From Variovorax dokdonensis (GTDB lineage Bacteria; Pseudomonadota; Gammaproteobacteria; Burkholderiales; Burkholderiaceae_C), in assembly GCF_030316895.1 (NCBI RefSeq), contig NZ_JASZYV010000002.1:1054001-1118000 (forward strand): a stretch of 64,000 nucleotides of DNA. The letters are read 5' to 3'. Position numbers and translations under genes: made by a program. Within the stretch, counting starts at the first letter, position 1; every line of letters begins with the position of its first letter. Shown here in pieces: positions 18,694 to 28,400 of this stretch. The notes under the pieces were generated by a model, which made no database searches, was not told the DNA's origin, and saw only the letters and a list, made by a program, of their open reading frames with translations.

Positions 18694-21336
18694 TTAGAGG
18701 TTCTCCGAAGAAGAGTTTGGATCGTCGGCGGCGCCTGGTTCGGGCTCGCCATTGGCGTCATTCTCGACGATGCGCTGAAGCCCGCTGAGCTTGGCGTCAT
18801 CGTCCAGGCCGATCAAGGTCACGCCTTGCGTGGCACGTCCAAGCTCGCGGATTTCTGCTACGCGGGTGCGGACGAGCACGCCAGTATCGGTGATCAGCAT
18901 GATCTCGTCGTCGGCATGCACCAACGTGGCAGCCACGACCTTGCCGTTGCGCTCGCTTTGAGAGATGGCAATCATGCCTTTGGTTCCGCGGCCGTGGCGC
19001 GTGTATTCGGTAATCGAAGTGCGCTTTCCGTAACCGTTTTCGGTGGCGGTCAGCACACTCTGCTGCTCGTCCTCGGCCACCAGCATGGCGATGACCCGCT
19101 GGCCTTCTTCGAGTGACATGCCGCGCACGCCGCGGGCATTGCGGCCCATGGGTCGAACATCGTTCTCGTCGAAACGAACGGCCTTGCCGCCGTCCGAGAA
19201 CAGCATGACGTCGTGGACGCCATCGGTCAGCGCGGCGCCGATGAGGTAGTCGCCTGCATCCAGGTCGACAGCGATGATGCCGGCCTTTCGCGGGTTGCTG
19301 AATTCGTCGAGCGCGGTCTTCTTGACGGTGCCCATCGACGTTCCCATGAACACGTAGCGATTGGACGGGAAGGTTCGCGCCTCGCCGGTGAGGGGCAGCA
19401 CGACGTTGATCTTCTCGCCTTCTTGCAACGGGAACATGTTGACGATCGGGCGCCCGCGCGAATTGCGCGAGCCGGCCGGCACTTCCCAGACCTTGAGCCA
19501 GTAGAGGCGGCCACGGTTGGAGAAGCAAAGGATGTAATCGTGCGTGTTGGCGATGAACAACTGGTCGATCCAGTCGTCTTCCTTGGTGGCGGTGGCCTGC
19601 TTGCCGCGTCCGCCGCGCCGCTGCGCGCGATATTCGCCCAGGGGCTGACTCTTGATGTAGCCGCTGTGCGATAGGGTCACCACCATGTCGGTGGGGGTGA
19701 TGAGGTCTTCGGTCGAAAGGTCGAAAGCGCTGTGCTCGACCTGGCTGCGGCGAGCGCCCAGCTTCGTCTGGCCGAACTCCTGCTTGAGCGCCTTGAGCTC
19801 GTCGCCGATGATCACGGACACGCGAGCCGGATGAGCCAGGATGTCCAGCAGATCCTCGATCTCGGCCATCACATCCTTGTATTCAGCGACGATCTTGTCC
19901 TGCTCCAGGCCGGTCAGGCGTTGCAGACGCATCTGCAGGATTTCCTGCGCCTGGGTGTCCGACAGGCGATACAGGCCGTCACCGCCCATGCCGTAGATGC
20001 GGTCCAGCCCCTCGGGGCGGTAGTCGTCGGCATTGACCACGCCGCCATCGGCGCGAGTGCGGGTAAGCATCTCGCGCACGAGCTTGCTGTCCCAGCTTCG
20101 TGCCATCAGTTCGGCTTTGGCGACTGGCGGCGTGGGCGCGTTGCGGATGATGGCGATGAATTCGTCGATGTTGGCCAGTGCAACGGCCAGGCCTTCCAGC
20201 ACGTGGCCGCGATCGCGTGCCTTGCGCAGGTTGTACACCGTACGGCGTGTGACCACTTCCCGGCGATGCTGCAGGAAAACCTGCACCAGATCCTTGAGGT
20301 TGCACAGCTTCGGCTGGCCGTCCACCAGGGCGACCATGTTGATCCCGAAGGTGTCCTGCATCTGCGTCTGCTTGTACAGGTTGTTCAGCACGACTTCGGG
20401 CACTTCGCCGCGCTTGAGCTCGATCACCAGACGCATGCCCGATTTGTCGGATTCGTCCTGGATGTGGCTGATGCCTTCGAGCTTCTTCTCGCGCCAGAGC
20501 TCCGCCATTCGCTCTTGAAGCGTCTTCTTGTTGACCTGGTAGGGCAGTTCGTCCACCACGATGGCCTGGCGCTGCCCGCGGTCGATGTCCTCGAAGTGGA
20601 CCTTCGCCCGCATGACCACCTTGCCTCGACCGGTCCGATAGCCTTCGCGGATGCCTTCGATGCCGTAGATGATGCCGGCGGTCGGGAAGTCGGGTGCCGG
20701 CACGATTTCCATCAGTTGATCAATGGTCGCCTCGGGGTGCGCCAGAAGATGCAGGCAGGCATCCACCACTTCATTGATGTTGTGCGGTGGAATATTGGTC
20801 GCCATACCGACCGCAATACCGCCAGACCCATTGACCAGCAAATTCGGAAGGCGGCTGGGCAATACCAGCGGCTCTTTTTCGCTGCCATCGTAATTCGGCC
20901 CGAAATCGACGGTTTCCTTGTCGATATCGGCAAGCATTTCATGCGCAATCTTGGCCAGGCGAATTTCCGTATAGCGCATTGCAGCCGCGCTGTCGCCGTC
21001 GACCGAGCCGAAATTGCCCTGCCCATCCACCAGCATGTGGCGCATGGAGAAATCCTGGGCTAGACGAACGATCGTGTCGTAGACCGATTGATCGCCGTGC
21101 GGGTGGTATTTACCAATGACGTCGCCGACGATACGGGCCGACTTCTTGTAGGCCCGGTTCCAATCGTTGTTGAGCTCGTGCATCGCAAAGAGCACGCGCC
21201 GGTGGACCGGCTTGAGGCCGTCGCGCGCGTCGGGGAGGGCGCGCCCGACGATGACGCTCATGGCGTAGTCGAGGTAACTGCGCCGCATCTCCTCTTCGAG
21301 ACTGATGGGTAGCGTTTCTTTGGCGAACGAGGTCAT
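18694..21336 (-). CDS. gyrA: DNA gyrase subunit A
   Basis: 880 residues. It has the winged-helix breakage-reunion domain with catalytic Tyr122 ([11 protein letters not shown]), the tower and coiled-coil, then the C-terminal beta-pinwheel with a GyrA box (QRRGGRGKQ near 560). The sequence is collinear with E. coli GyrA at the N-terminus, so residue numbers match. At the quinolone hot spot it reads HGDQSVYD, that is Gln83-Ser84 with Asp87 retained, where E. coli has Ser83-Ala84. The C-terminal tail is acidic. It is transcribed divergently from ompA. Confidence 0.97.
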   Translation of the reverse strand: MTSFAKETLPISLEEEMRRSYLDYAMSVIVGRALPDARDGLKPVHRRVLFAMHELNNDWNRAYKKSARIVGDVIGKYHPHGDQSVYDTIVRLAQDFSMRHMLVDGQGNFGSVDGDSAAAMRYTEIRLAKIAHEMLADIDKETVDFGPNYDGSEKEPLVLPSRLPNLLVNGSGGIAVGMATNIPPHNINEVVDACLHLLAHPEATIDQLMEIVPAPDFPTAGIIYGIEGIREGYRTGRGKVVMRAKVHFEDIDRGQRQAIVVDELPYQVNKKTLQERMAELWREKKLEGISHIQDESDKSGMRLVIELKRGEVPEVVLNNLYKQTQMQDTFGINMVALVDGQPKLCNLKDLVQVFLQHRREVVTRRTVYNLRKARDRGHVLEGLAVALANIDEFIAIIRNAPTPPVAKAELMARSWDSKLVREMLTRTRADGGVVNADDYRPEGLDRIYGMGGDGLYRLSDTQAQEILQMRLQRLTGLEQDKIVAEYKDVMAEIEDLLDILAHPARVSVIIGDELKALKQEFGQTKLGARRSQVEHSAFDLSTEDLITPTDMVVTLSHSGYIKSQPLGEYRAQRRGGRGKQATATKEDDWIDQLFIANTHDYILCFSNRGRLYWLKVWEVPAGSRNSRGRPIVNMFPLQEGEKINVVLPLTGEARTFPSNRYVFMGTSMGTVKKTALDEFSNPRKAGIIAVDLDAGDYLIGAALTDGVHDVMLFSDGGKAVRFDENDVRPMGRNARGVRGMSLEEGQRVIAMLVAEDEQQSVLTATENGYGKRTSITEYTRHGRGTKGMIAISQSERNGKVVAATLVHADDEIMLITDTGVLVRTRVAEIRELGRATQGVTLIGLDDDAKLSGLQRIVENDANGEPEPGAADDPNSSSENL

Positions 21337-21565
21337 GAAGGGGGCCGGCCGAGAGCGAAGCCGTGAATTTTACGCCCATGGCGTTGTCGCAAAGCCGCAA
21401 CACATGGGACGGATTCAAGGCTCTGACTGGCTTTTGGGGGGGGCGTTACGCCCTGTTTGCCAAAGTCCCTATGGCACAATCATCTTCAGCGTTTTGGGTG
21501 GTGGTCACTTGAAGCGTCCCCTTGATTCGCAGCGCGGCTGCGGCTTTTTCCCCAAGAGGAGAACC

Positions 21566-22198
21566 ATGAAGAAACTGAATAAAGTGGCGATGGTGTTTGC
21601 GGTCGCTGCGCTCGCCACTGCCGCTGGCGCCCAGACCCGTGTCACCGCTGCCAATGGCGGTCCTGTGATCGACAACTGGCAAAACGGCACCGGCGAACTG
21701 GTCTGGAAGAACGGTACGAACGAACTGTGCTGGCGCGATGCCAACTGGACCCCGGCCACCGCCGCTGTCGGTTGCGACGGCGCTCTGGTTCCCGCCGCTC
21801 CTGCCGTGACGCCTCCGCCTGCCGTTCGCCCGGCTCCTGTGGCTTCCAAGGTGACCTTCGCTGCTGATGCATTCTTCGACTTCGACAAGTCGGTGCTCAA
21901 GCCTGAAGGCCGTGCCAAGCTGGACGATCTGGTGCAGAAGATCCGTGGCATCAACCTCGAAGTGATCATCGCAGTGGGCCACACCGACTCGATCGGTACC
22001 GACGCCTACAACCAGAAGCTGTCGGTTCGCCGTGCAGAAGCTGTCAAGGCTTACCTGGTCAGCAAGGGCATCGAACGCAACCGCGTCTACACCGAAGGCA
22101 AGGGCGAGAAGCAGCCTGTTGCGGACAACCGCACCAAGGAAGGCCGCGCCAAGAACCGTCGCGTGGAGATCGAAGTGGTCGGCACGCAAGCCAAGTAA
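21566..22198 (+). CDS. ompA: OmpA family outer-membrane/peptidoglycan-associated protein
   Basis: 210 residues from the ATG at 21566 (AAGAGGAG box). A signal peptide (KKLNKVAMVFAVAALATAAGA) is followed by a short N-terminal domain with two Cys (ELCWRDANWTPATAAVGCDG), a Pro/Ala linker (about 73-95) and an OmpA-like peptidoglycan-binding domain (about 100-205). The last contains FFDFDKSVLKPEGRAKLDDL and VGHTDSIGTDAYNQKLSVRRA. It lacks the 8-strand barrel of E. coli OmpA, so it is likely a periplasmic or outer-membrane-attached linker to the wall. A terminator follows directly. Confidence 0.9.
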   Translation: MKKLNKVAMVFAVAALATAAGAQTRVTAANGGPVIDNWQNGTGELVWKNGTNELCWRDANWTPATAAVGCDGALVPAAPAVTPPPAVRPAPVASKVTFAADAFFDFDKSVLKPEGRAKLDDLVQKIRGINLEVIIAVGHTDSIGTDAYNQKLSVRRAEAVKAYLVSKGIERNRVYTEGKGEKQPVADNRTKEGRAKNRRVEIEVVGTQAK

Positions 22199-22217
22199 TC
22201 CTCAGGGATTGCCATCA

Positions 22218-22248
22218 AACCCCGCCTCGGCGGGGTTTTTTCTTTTTT
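22218..22248 (+). terminator. Intrinsic terminator of ompA
   Basis: A 9-bp stem (AACCCCGCC with GGCGGGGTT) with a minimal loop, followed by a run of T broken only by one C. It sits 19 bases after the ompA stop and before ubiG. Confidence 0.9.
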
Positions 22249-22295
22249 GAAGCTGCATTTGCAGGCTTTGGGCCGAGCCTGCCGATAATCGAGAA

Positions 22296-23018
22296 ATGAC
22301 TGAGATTCTGAATGCGGACGCGGCCGAATTGGCCAAGTTCTCCGAACTGGCTCACCGCTGGTGGGACATGGAAAGCGAGTTTCGTCCTCTGCACGACATC
22401 AATCCTCTGCGGCTGGAATGGATTGATGGCCTGTCGCCGTTGGCTGGCAAGCGCACTTTGGACGTCGGTTGCGGAGGCGGGATCCTGGCTGATTCCATGG
22501 CTCGCAAGGGCGCCGAGGTCCTGGGTATCGATCTTGCCGAGAAGGCACTCAAGGTTGCGCAGCTTCATGCGCTAGAGGCGGCCACGCCCAATATCAACTA
22601 CCGGCATGTGAGCGCCGAAGGCTTGGCGGCGGAGCAACCTGGCAGTTTCGACGTCGTGACGTGCATGGAAATGCTGGAGCACGTGCCCGATCCGAGTTCT
22701 GTCGTACGGGCTTGCTCGACCCTGGTCAAGCCGGGAGGCTGGGTCTTCTTTTCGACCATCAATCGGAATGCCAAGGCGTTTGCGCTGGCCATCGTCGGCG
22801 CCGAATACGTGCTCAACATGCTGCCCAAAGGCACTCACGAATACCGCAAGCTCATTCGGCCAAGCGAACTCGCCGGCTTCTGTCGTGCCGCCGGGCTTGA
22901 CGTTCAGCAGACTCGTGGACTCGAGTTCAACCCGCTGACTCGCCGCTACAGGCTGAGCAGCGATGTGAGCGTCAACTATCTTTTTGCCACCCGCAAGGCG
23001 GATTCCGTCGTCGAATGA
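22296..23018 (+). CDS. ubiG: Ubiquinone biosynthesis O-methyltransferase
   Basis: 240 residues, class I SAM methyltransferase. It begins ADAAELAKFSELAHRWWDME (UbiG N-terminus), with motif I TLDVGCGGGILADSMA (about 53-68) and FDVVTCMEMLEHVPDP (about 118-133). It carries out both O-methylations of ubiquinone synthesis. The 3' end overlaps gph by ATGA. The ompA-ubiG-gph order is typical of Comamonadaceae. Confidence 0.95.
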   Translation: MTEILNADAAELAKFSELAHRWWDMESEFRPLHDINPLRLEWIDGLSPLAGKRTLDVGCGGGILADSMARKGAEVLGIDLAEKALKVAQLHALEAATPNINYRHVSAEGLAAEQPGSFDVVTCMEMLEHVPDPSSVVRACSTLVKPGGWVFFSTINRNAKAFALAIVGAEYVLNMLPKGTHEYRKLIRPSELAGFCRAAGLDVQQTRGLEFNPLTRRYRLSSDVSVNYLFATRKADSVVE

Positions 23019-23722
23019 AGCTCTCTTTCGTTGATGCCGTTCTGTTCGATCTGGACGGGACTTTGATCGATAGCGCGCCCGACTTGGGCGCAGCCGCAGA
23101 CAAGATGCGCGTCGCCCGTGGCCTGCCCTCCTTGCCGCTGGAACGCTACCGTCCCATGGCGGGCGCAGGGGCACGCGGCATGTTGGGGGTGGCGTTCGAC
23201 ATGTCAGTCGACCATCCCGACTTTCCCGCTATGCGAGAAGAGTTCTTTGTCAACTATGAAAATGCCATGGCGGTTCGCACCTGCGCCTTCGACGGCATTC
23301 CGGAATTGTTGGCGGGACTGTCTCAACTTGGCTTGCCCTGGGGCGTCGTCACCAACAAGTCGGTGCGTTTTGCCGCTCCGTTGACGGCTTCGATGCCGCT
23401 TTTTGCCCAAATGGCCGCGTTGGTGTGCGGGGACACAACGCCATATGCCAAGCCGCATCCCGAACCTTTGCTCGAAGCAGCTCGGCGTCTCGCAGTCGAC
23501 CCGGCGCGATGCATCTATGTTGGCGACGACGAACGCGACATCCTGGCCGGTCGTGCAGCCGGCATGCGCACCGTGGCGGCCGAGTACGGCTACCTTGGCG
23601 AGCATGTCGACACCGCTCGCTGGGAGGCGGATGCCAGCATCGACGCGCCATCGGCGCTCTTGGCCCTGCTCCATTCCAATGAATTTTTTGCCGCACCCTT
23701 TAAATCGGCCCCAGGCGCCTAA
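23015..23722 (+). CDS. gph: Phosphoglycolate phosphatase (HAD family)
   Basis: 235 residues. HAD motif I is DLDGTLIDSAPD (about 12-23), motif II VVTNKS near 112 and motif III with YVGDDERDILAGRAAGM (about 168-184). It dephosphorylates 2-phosphoglycolate; related HAD proteins act on N-acetylmuramate-6-phosphate, so specificity is not certain. Translationally coupled to ubiG. Its last codons probably overlap the promoter of ssrA. Confidence 0.9.
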   Translation: MKLSFVDAVLFDLDGTLIDSAPDLGAAADKMRVARGLPSLPLERYRPMAGAGARGMLGVAFDMSVDHPDFPAMREEFFVNYENAMAVRTCAFDGIPELLAGLSQLGLPWGVVTNKSVRFAAPLTASMPLFAQMAALVCGDTTPYAKPHPEPLLEAARRLAVDPARCIYVGDDERDILAGRAAGMRTVAAEYGYLGEHVDTARWEADASIDAPSALLALLHSNEFFAAPFKSAPGA

Positions 23723-23725
23723 AAT
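23720..23725 (+). promoter_or_regulatory. Putative -10 box for ssrA
   Basis: TAAAAT ends 11 bases before the first base of mature tmRNA, overlapping the gph stop codon. No good -35 hexamer is visible at the right distance, so this is a weak assignment. Confidence 0.4.
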
Positions 23726-23736
23726 ACGCTTTCCAA

Positions 23737-24113
23737 GGGGCTGCATTGGTTTCGACGTAGGCTCGGAATCGCAGTAGGGCATGTCGAGCTGGATTCGCTC
23801 GTAAAACCGATTCAAACAAACTAACTGCAAACGACGAACGTTTCGCACTCGCCGCTTAAACACCGGTGAGCCTCGCAACAGTTGGCCGATGGGCTGGGCA
23901 AGGGGGCCGCAAGGCGTCCAGGCTGCGAGGGAATCTACATGGGCTGGTCTTGAACCGGGTGCCTTGGTTCAGGGCGAGAAAATAGGGCACTGGCGGCTGG
24001 TGTAGCGTGCGACTGCGCGACATTGGCGGCGAGATCCAAATCAGATCGCTAAACATGTAGAACTGCGCGAGGAAGGTTTGCGGACGGGGGTTCGAATCCC
24101 CCCAGCTCCACCA
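23737..24113 (+). ncRNA. ssrA: Transfer-messenger RNA (tmRNA)
   Basis: 377 bases, one-piece tmRNA. The 5' end GGGGCTGCATTGGTTTCGAC pairs with the 3' end CAGCTCCACCA through the tRNA-like acceptor stem (GGGGCUG with CAGCUCC), and the encoded CCA ends at 24113. The T-arm reads GGGGGTTCGAATCCCCC. The resume codon GCA at 23827 opens the tag reading frame 23827-23859, encoding ANDERFALAA then TAA, a betaproteobacterial tag. It rescues stalled ribosomes with SmpB and marks products for proteolysis. A terminator follows at 24123. Confidence 0.97.
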
Positions 24114-24122
24114 CCATTCAGA

Positions 24123-24153
24123 AAAACCAACCGGTCCCCGGTTGGTTTTTTTT
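24123..24153 (+). terminator. Intrinsic terminator of ssrA
   Basis: A 10-bp stem (AACCAACCGG with CCGGTTGGTT) and 3-base loop, followed by eight consecutive T counting the stem end. It lies about 10 bases after the tmRNA CCA. Confidence 0.9.
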
Positions 24154-24226
24154 CGCCTGCTTCTCCACTGTTGAAGAGCTTTCCGGGCATGTCCGCGCGT
24201 GGCGCCTTGGAGGCAGCGGTTTCAGA

Positions 24227-25105
24227 TCATCTACGCGTCGCAGCGAGCCTGCCTACTTCTGCAAGCGTTGCATCCTTGATCTGACTGCTTGCCACACTGT
24301 CTGAGAGGTAGGCAGTCACGAGAATCGGGGCGCCTTGCGGGGGAAGCAATATTCCAATGTCGTTGGCATCGGTGTTGTTGGTGCCCGTCTTGTCTCCGAC
24401 GGCCCAATCAACAGGCACGCCAGCCCTGAGGCGCTTCGTGCCAGTCGTGTTGGCGAGCAGCCATCGACGGAGCTGATCACGTGACGAGTGAGCGAGAACG
24501 TCGCCCACGAGCAGCTTGCTCATGGTGACTGCCATGGCTCGCGGCGAGGTCGTGTCCAGGGCGCCGCCTTCGACCCGCGTATTGAGGTCGGGCTCATTGC
24601 GATCGAGTCTCGTGACCCTGTCGCCGATCTGACGTGCAAACTGTGTGAGCGCTTGCGGGCCGCCGTAACTGGCCAGAATCAGGTTGCCCGCTGTGTTGTC
24701 ACTGGTCGTGATCGTGGCATGACAAAGCTGGGCCAACGTCAGCCCTTCGCCACCGGCATGTGCCTCCGTCACGGGGGACCAAGGCACCAAGTCCTGTTTG
24801 CGGAAGCGAATGCGCCGATCCAGCGACTCGTCTCCGCGATCAACGCGCGCCAGCACCAACGCACTCGCCAGCAGCTTGAACGAGCTGAGCATCATGAAAC
24901 GTTCGTCCGAGCGATAACCAAATTCGCGACCACTCGCTGTGTCCACCACATGCACGCCGAGCCGACCCTGGGCCTTGACCTCAAGCTGCTGCAACGACTC
25001 CGTCATCTGAGTTTGCTGAGCCAGTGCAAAGCCTTTCTTGGAGTAGATCGCACCAGAACCAAGAGCGGCGCATGCCACTGCGACGGAGAATTTTCGCCTC
25101 TTCAC
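24227..25105 (-). CDS. bla: Class A beta-lactamase
   Basis: 292 residues from the GTG at 25105, which has GGTGGA 4 bases upstream; a GTG at 25114 is the alternative. The signal peptide starts KRRKFSVAVACAALGSG. All class A motifs are present: SxxK (S74-S-F-K77), SDN (135-137), ExxLN as E171-P-D-L-N175, and KTG (239-241, KTGT). It is therefore predicted to be an active serine beta-lactamase hydrolysing penicillins or cephalosporins in the periplasm. Spectrum cannot be read from sequence. There is no adjacent AmpR-type regulator; the neighbours are ssrA (convergent) and the NRPS (divergent), so it looks like a chromosomal housekeeping allele. Confidence 0.93.
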   Translation of the reverse strand: MKRRKFSVAVACAALGSGAIYSKKGFALAQQTQMTESLQQLEVKAQGRLGVHVVDTASGREFGYRSDERFMMLSSFKLLASALVLARVDRGDESLDRRIRFRKQDLVPWSPVTEAHAGGEGLTLAQLCHATITTSDNTAGNLILASYGGPQALTQFARQIGDRVTRLDRNEPDLNTRVEGGALDTTSPRAMAVTMSKLLVGDVLAHSSRDQLRRWLLANTTGTKRLRAGVPVDWAVGDKTGTNNTDANDIGILLPPQGAPILVTAYLSDSVASSQIKDATLAEVGRLAATRR

Positions 25106-25391
25106 TATTTCCACCGGTTAGAAAAGCCGGATCATATTGACGGAGGTGGCCCTCGCATCGATCAGTTCGCACGGCTCGAGCGCGCGGGCCTGCTTCGTTC
25201 TCATCGCAAGTCCAGACCCCGGCGCGATGACATCCTCAAGCGGTCATCTCCTATCTTGATGCGTCCGGATAAATCAACGCCGTCACCCAAACTGTGGAGA
25301 CGTTTTTCGCGGATTTCGCAACTTTTCAACACGTTTTGAAACCCTGAAATGTAACAAGCGCCAGTGATCAAACCTTCGTATTAAGTGTTGC

Positions 25392-25397
25392 TATAGT
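25392..25397 (+). promoter_or_regulatory. Possible -10 box just before the NRPS
   Basis: TATAGT lies 6 bases before the ATG at 25404, which would put transcription initiation at or beside the start codon. No Shine-Dalgarno box precedes either the ATG at 25404 or the in-frame ATG at 25437. Seen directly: the hexamer and the missing ribosome site. A leaderless mRNA is inference. The -35 region is weak. Confidence 0.3.
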
Positions 25398-25403
25398 TTT
25401 CCG

Positions 25404-28400
25404 ATGCACGCTTGTAACGAATCGACGCAGATTCTCATGCCAGTTTCCTCGGCCCAGGCGCGGTTGTGGTTCCTGAGCCGCGTCGAGGCAAGCGTCGGCG
25501 ATGCATACAACCTTTCGGGCGCCTTGATGTTCGAGGGGGAGCTCGATCAGAGGGTTCTGGAGCACACGCTGCAGGCGCTCTTGGAACGCCACGAAATCCT
25601 GCGGGCGACCTTCTGCGAGACCCACGGAAAACTGACACAGCGCATTGCGGTGCCCGGTCCGTTTTCGCTGCAACTGGACGATCTGAGCCACTTCAGCGCT
25701 TCCGCAAGGGACAAGCACGAGGCGGACCTCGTGCGACAAGCGTGTTCGGCGCCGTTCGATCTCGAAAACGGGCCCATGGTCCGGGCGCGCCTCCTGCGTT
25801 TGGCTGAAGCGCAGCACCTGCTCGTCATGAGTGCGCACCACATGGTCTGCGACGGTCAATCGATCGCCATCTTCATGAAGGAGGTTGCGACGCTGTATTC
25901 GGCGTTTGCCCAGGGCTTGCCCAATCCTTTGAAGCCGCTGGAGGCGCAGTACGCGGACCACGTTTCCGAAGAATCGGCATTGGCAGATTCGCCGGTCCGT
26001 CGCAGGCGCCTTGAGTATTGGCAGCGTCAGTTGGCGGGGGCCCCGGCGCTCCTCGAACTGCCCACCGACCGCCCTCGGCCGCCAGTGCAGGGGCATGCCG
26101 GGGATGCGGTTGACCTCCGCCTTTCACCGCAACTGCTCGGCGCCGCGCGTGAATGGGCGCGCAGCCGGAATGCGACCGTGCCCATGGCCCTGCACGCCTG
26201 CCTGAATGTGCTGCTGGCACGCTTGAGTGGTCAGCAGGACATCGTGATCGGCATGCCCGCTGCAAACCGGCGTCGACCTGCATATCGGGAGACGATGGGT
26301 TTCTTCGTCAACACGCTGGCCTTGCGCACCGACCTGAGCGGCGATCCGTCCGCCAACGATGTTCTGGATCGCGTGCGCAGCGTTGGGCAAGCGGCCTATC
26401 TGCGCCAGGACGTTCCGTTCGAGCAGATCGTCGAACTGGTTCACCCGACCAGAAATGCGAGCCACAGCCCGCTGGCACAGGTGCTGATGGTCATCCAGAA
26501 CTTCGACACAGAGCCCATTGCCTTGCCGGGTGCCGTCCTGCGTCTGGTCGAACTGCCACCGCAGAGCGTCGCGACCGATTTGATGGTGCTCTTTCGCCAG
26601 GCGGGCGACGGCATGGTGGGCCGACTCGCGTATTCGCGTGCGTTGTTCGAACGTTCGACCATCGAGCGCTGGGGGCGCTGCTTCGTGCGCTTGCTCGGTG
26701 CGATGGCTGCAGACGGAACGCAACGGATCGGCATGCTGCCGATGCTCGATGAGGTCGAGCAAGCGACGTTGCTGCACCGGTTCAACGACACGCGCTTCTC
26801 GCATGGCCCATCGACGGCCATCCACGCGTTGTTCGAAGCCCAGGCCGCGCGGACACCAGAGGCGATTGCCCTGGCGACCGACCGCCGACGCTGGCGCTTC
26901 GCGGAACTGGAAGCGCAGGCGACGAGCCTGGCGTTCAAGTTGCGCGAAGAGGGATTGGCGCCAGGCACACGCGCAGCGCTGTTCATGGGACGCGGTGCTC
27001 ATCTGGTCGCGAGCATGATGGCCGTGCTCAAGTGCGGCGCAGCCTGTGTTCCGCTGGATGCTGCTGATCCGCAGGAGCGGACCGAACAAATGCTCGCCGA
27101 CGCCGCGCCACGGCTGGTGCTGATCGAATCGAGGCTTCGTCATCGCGTGCCCGATGCATGGACGAGCCAGGTTGTGACGGTCGACGAGTACGAAAAGGTG
27201 GACGCGCCGGCAGGGCAGGGCGATCTGCCCGAGGTCGATCCTTTGCAGCCGGCCTATGTCGTCTACACCTCGGGTTCGACGGGGCGTCCCAAGGGTGTCG
27301 TGGTGTCTCATGTCGCTCTGGCGAACGTCATTGGCTGGCAGCGGCGACAGCGATCGGGTGCGCCAGCGCCGCGCACGCTGCAATACGTGGCGATCGGATT
27401 CGACGTCGCTTTCCAGGAGATCTTCAGCACGCTTTGCGCAGGCGGCACCCTGGTGTTGATCCACGAGGGGGTGCGGCGCGATATGGCGGGCCTCATCCAG
27501 GTCATGCAGGCGCAGAAGGTCGAAAGGCTGATCCTCCCATTTGTCGCCTTGCAGCAGCTGGCCGAGCAGGCCGTGCTGTCGGCCGCAGCATTGCCCGAAC
27601 TGAAGCAGATCGTGACCGGGGCCGAGCAACTCCGGATCGGCCACGACATCCGCGAGTTCTTCAAGAGGCTGGGCGGCGTGCGGCTGCAGAACCAATACGG
27701 CCCCAGCGAATACCCTGTCGCCACCGCGCTCGACCTGGAGGGCGATCCGGACGATTGGCCGCACCTGCCTTCCATTGGTCAACCGATCGACAACACCGTG
27801 GTGCGCATCCTGGATGGCCAAGGGCAGCTGGTCCCGATCGGCGTCCATGGAGAAATCCATTTGGGCGGCGCAGGCATGGCGCTGGGCTACATGGGGCATC
27901 CGGCGCATGAGGGGCCGGCGTTCGTCGACGACCGCTGGGGAGCAGGACAGGGCGAACGCCTCTACAAGACGGGCGACATCGGCCGCTGGCGCAGCGACGG
28001 CTGCATCGACTATGTGGCTCGCCGCGACGATCAGGTCAAGCTGCGAGGCTTTCGGATCGAGCCGGGCGAAATCGAGGCGCACATCGGCCAATTTGCGGGC
28101 GTCGCCGGCGCCACCGTCATGGTGCGCGAGGACATTCCCGGTCAAAAGCGGCTCGCCGCCTACGTCGCATTGTCAAAGGATGCGCCAGCGTCGTGGACGA
28201 TCGCGGGGCTCAAGCGCCACCTTGCGGCCATGCTGCCCGAATACATGGTGCCGGCGGACTTCGTGCTAGTCGATCGACTGCCGCTCACGCCGAGCGGCAA
28301 GGTGGACCGGCGCGCGCTCGCGCCGCCCGCGCGTGGCCGCGAAGGCGCCGACAGCGTGATGCCGCGCAGCGATACCGAGCGCCTGCTCTGGCAGATCTGG

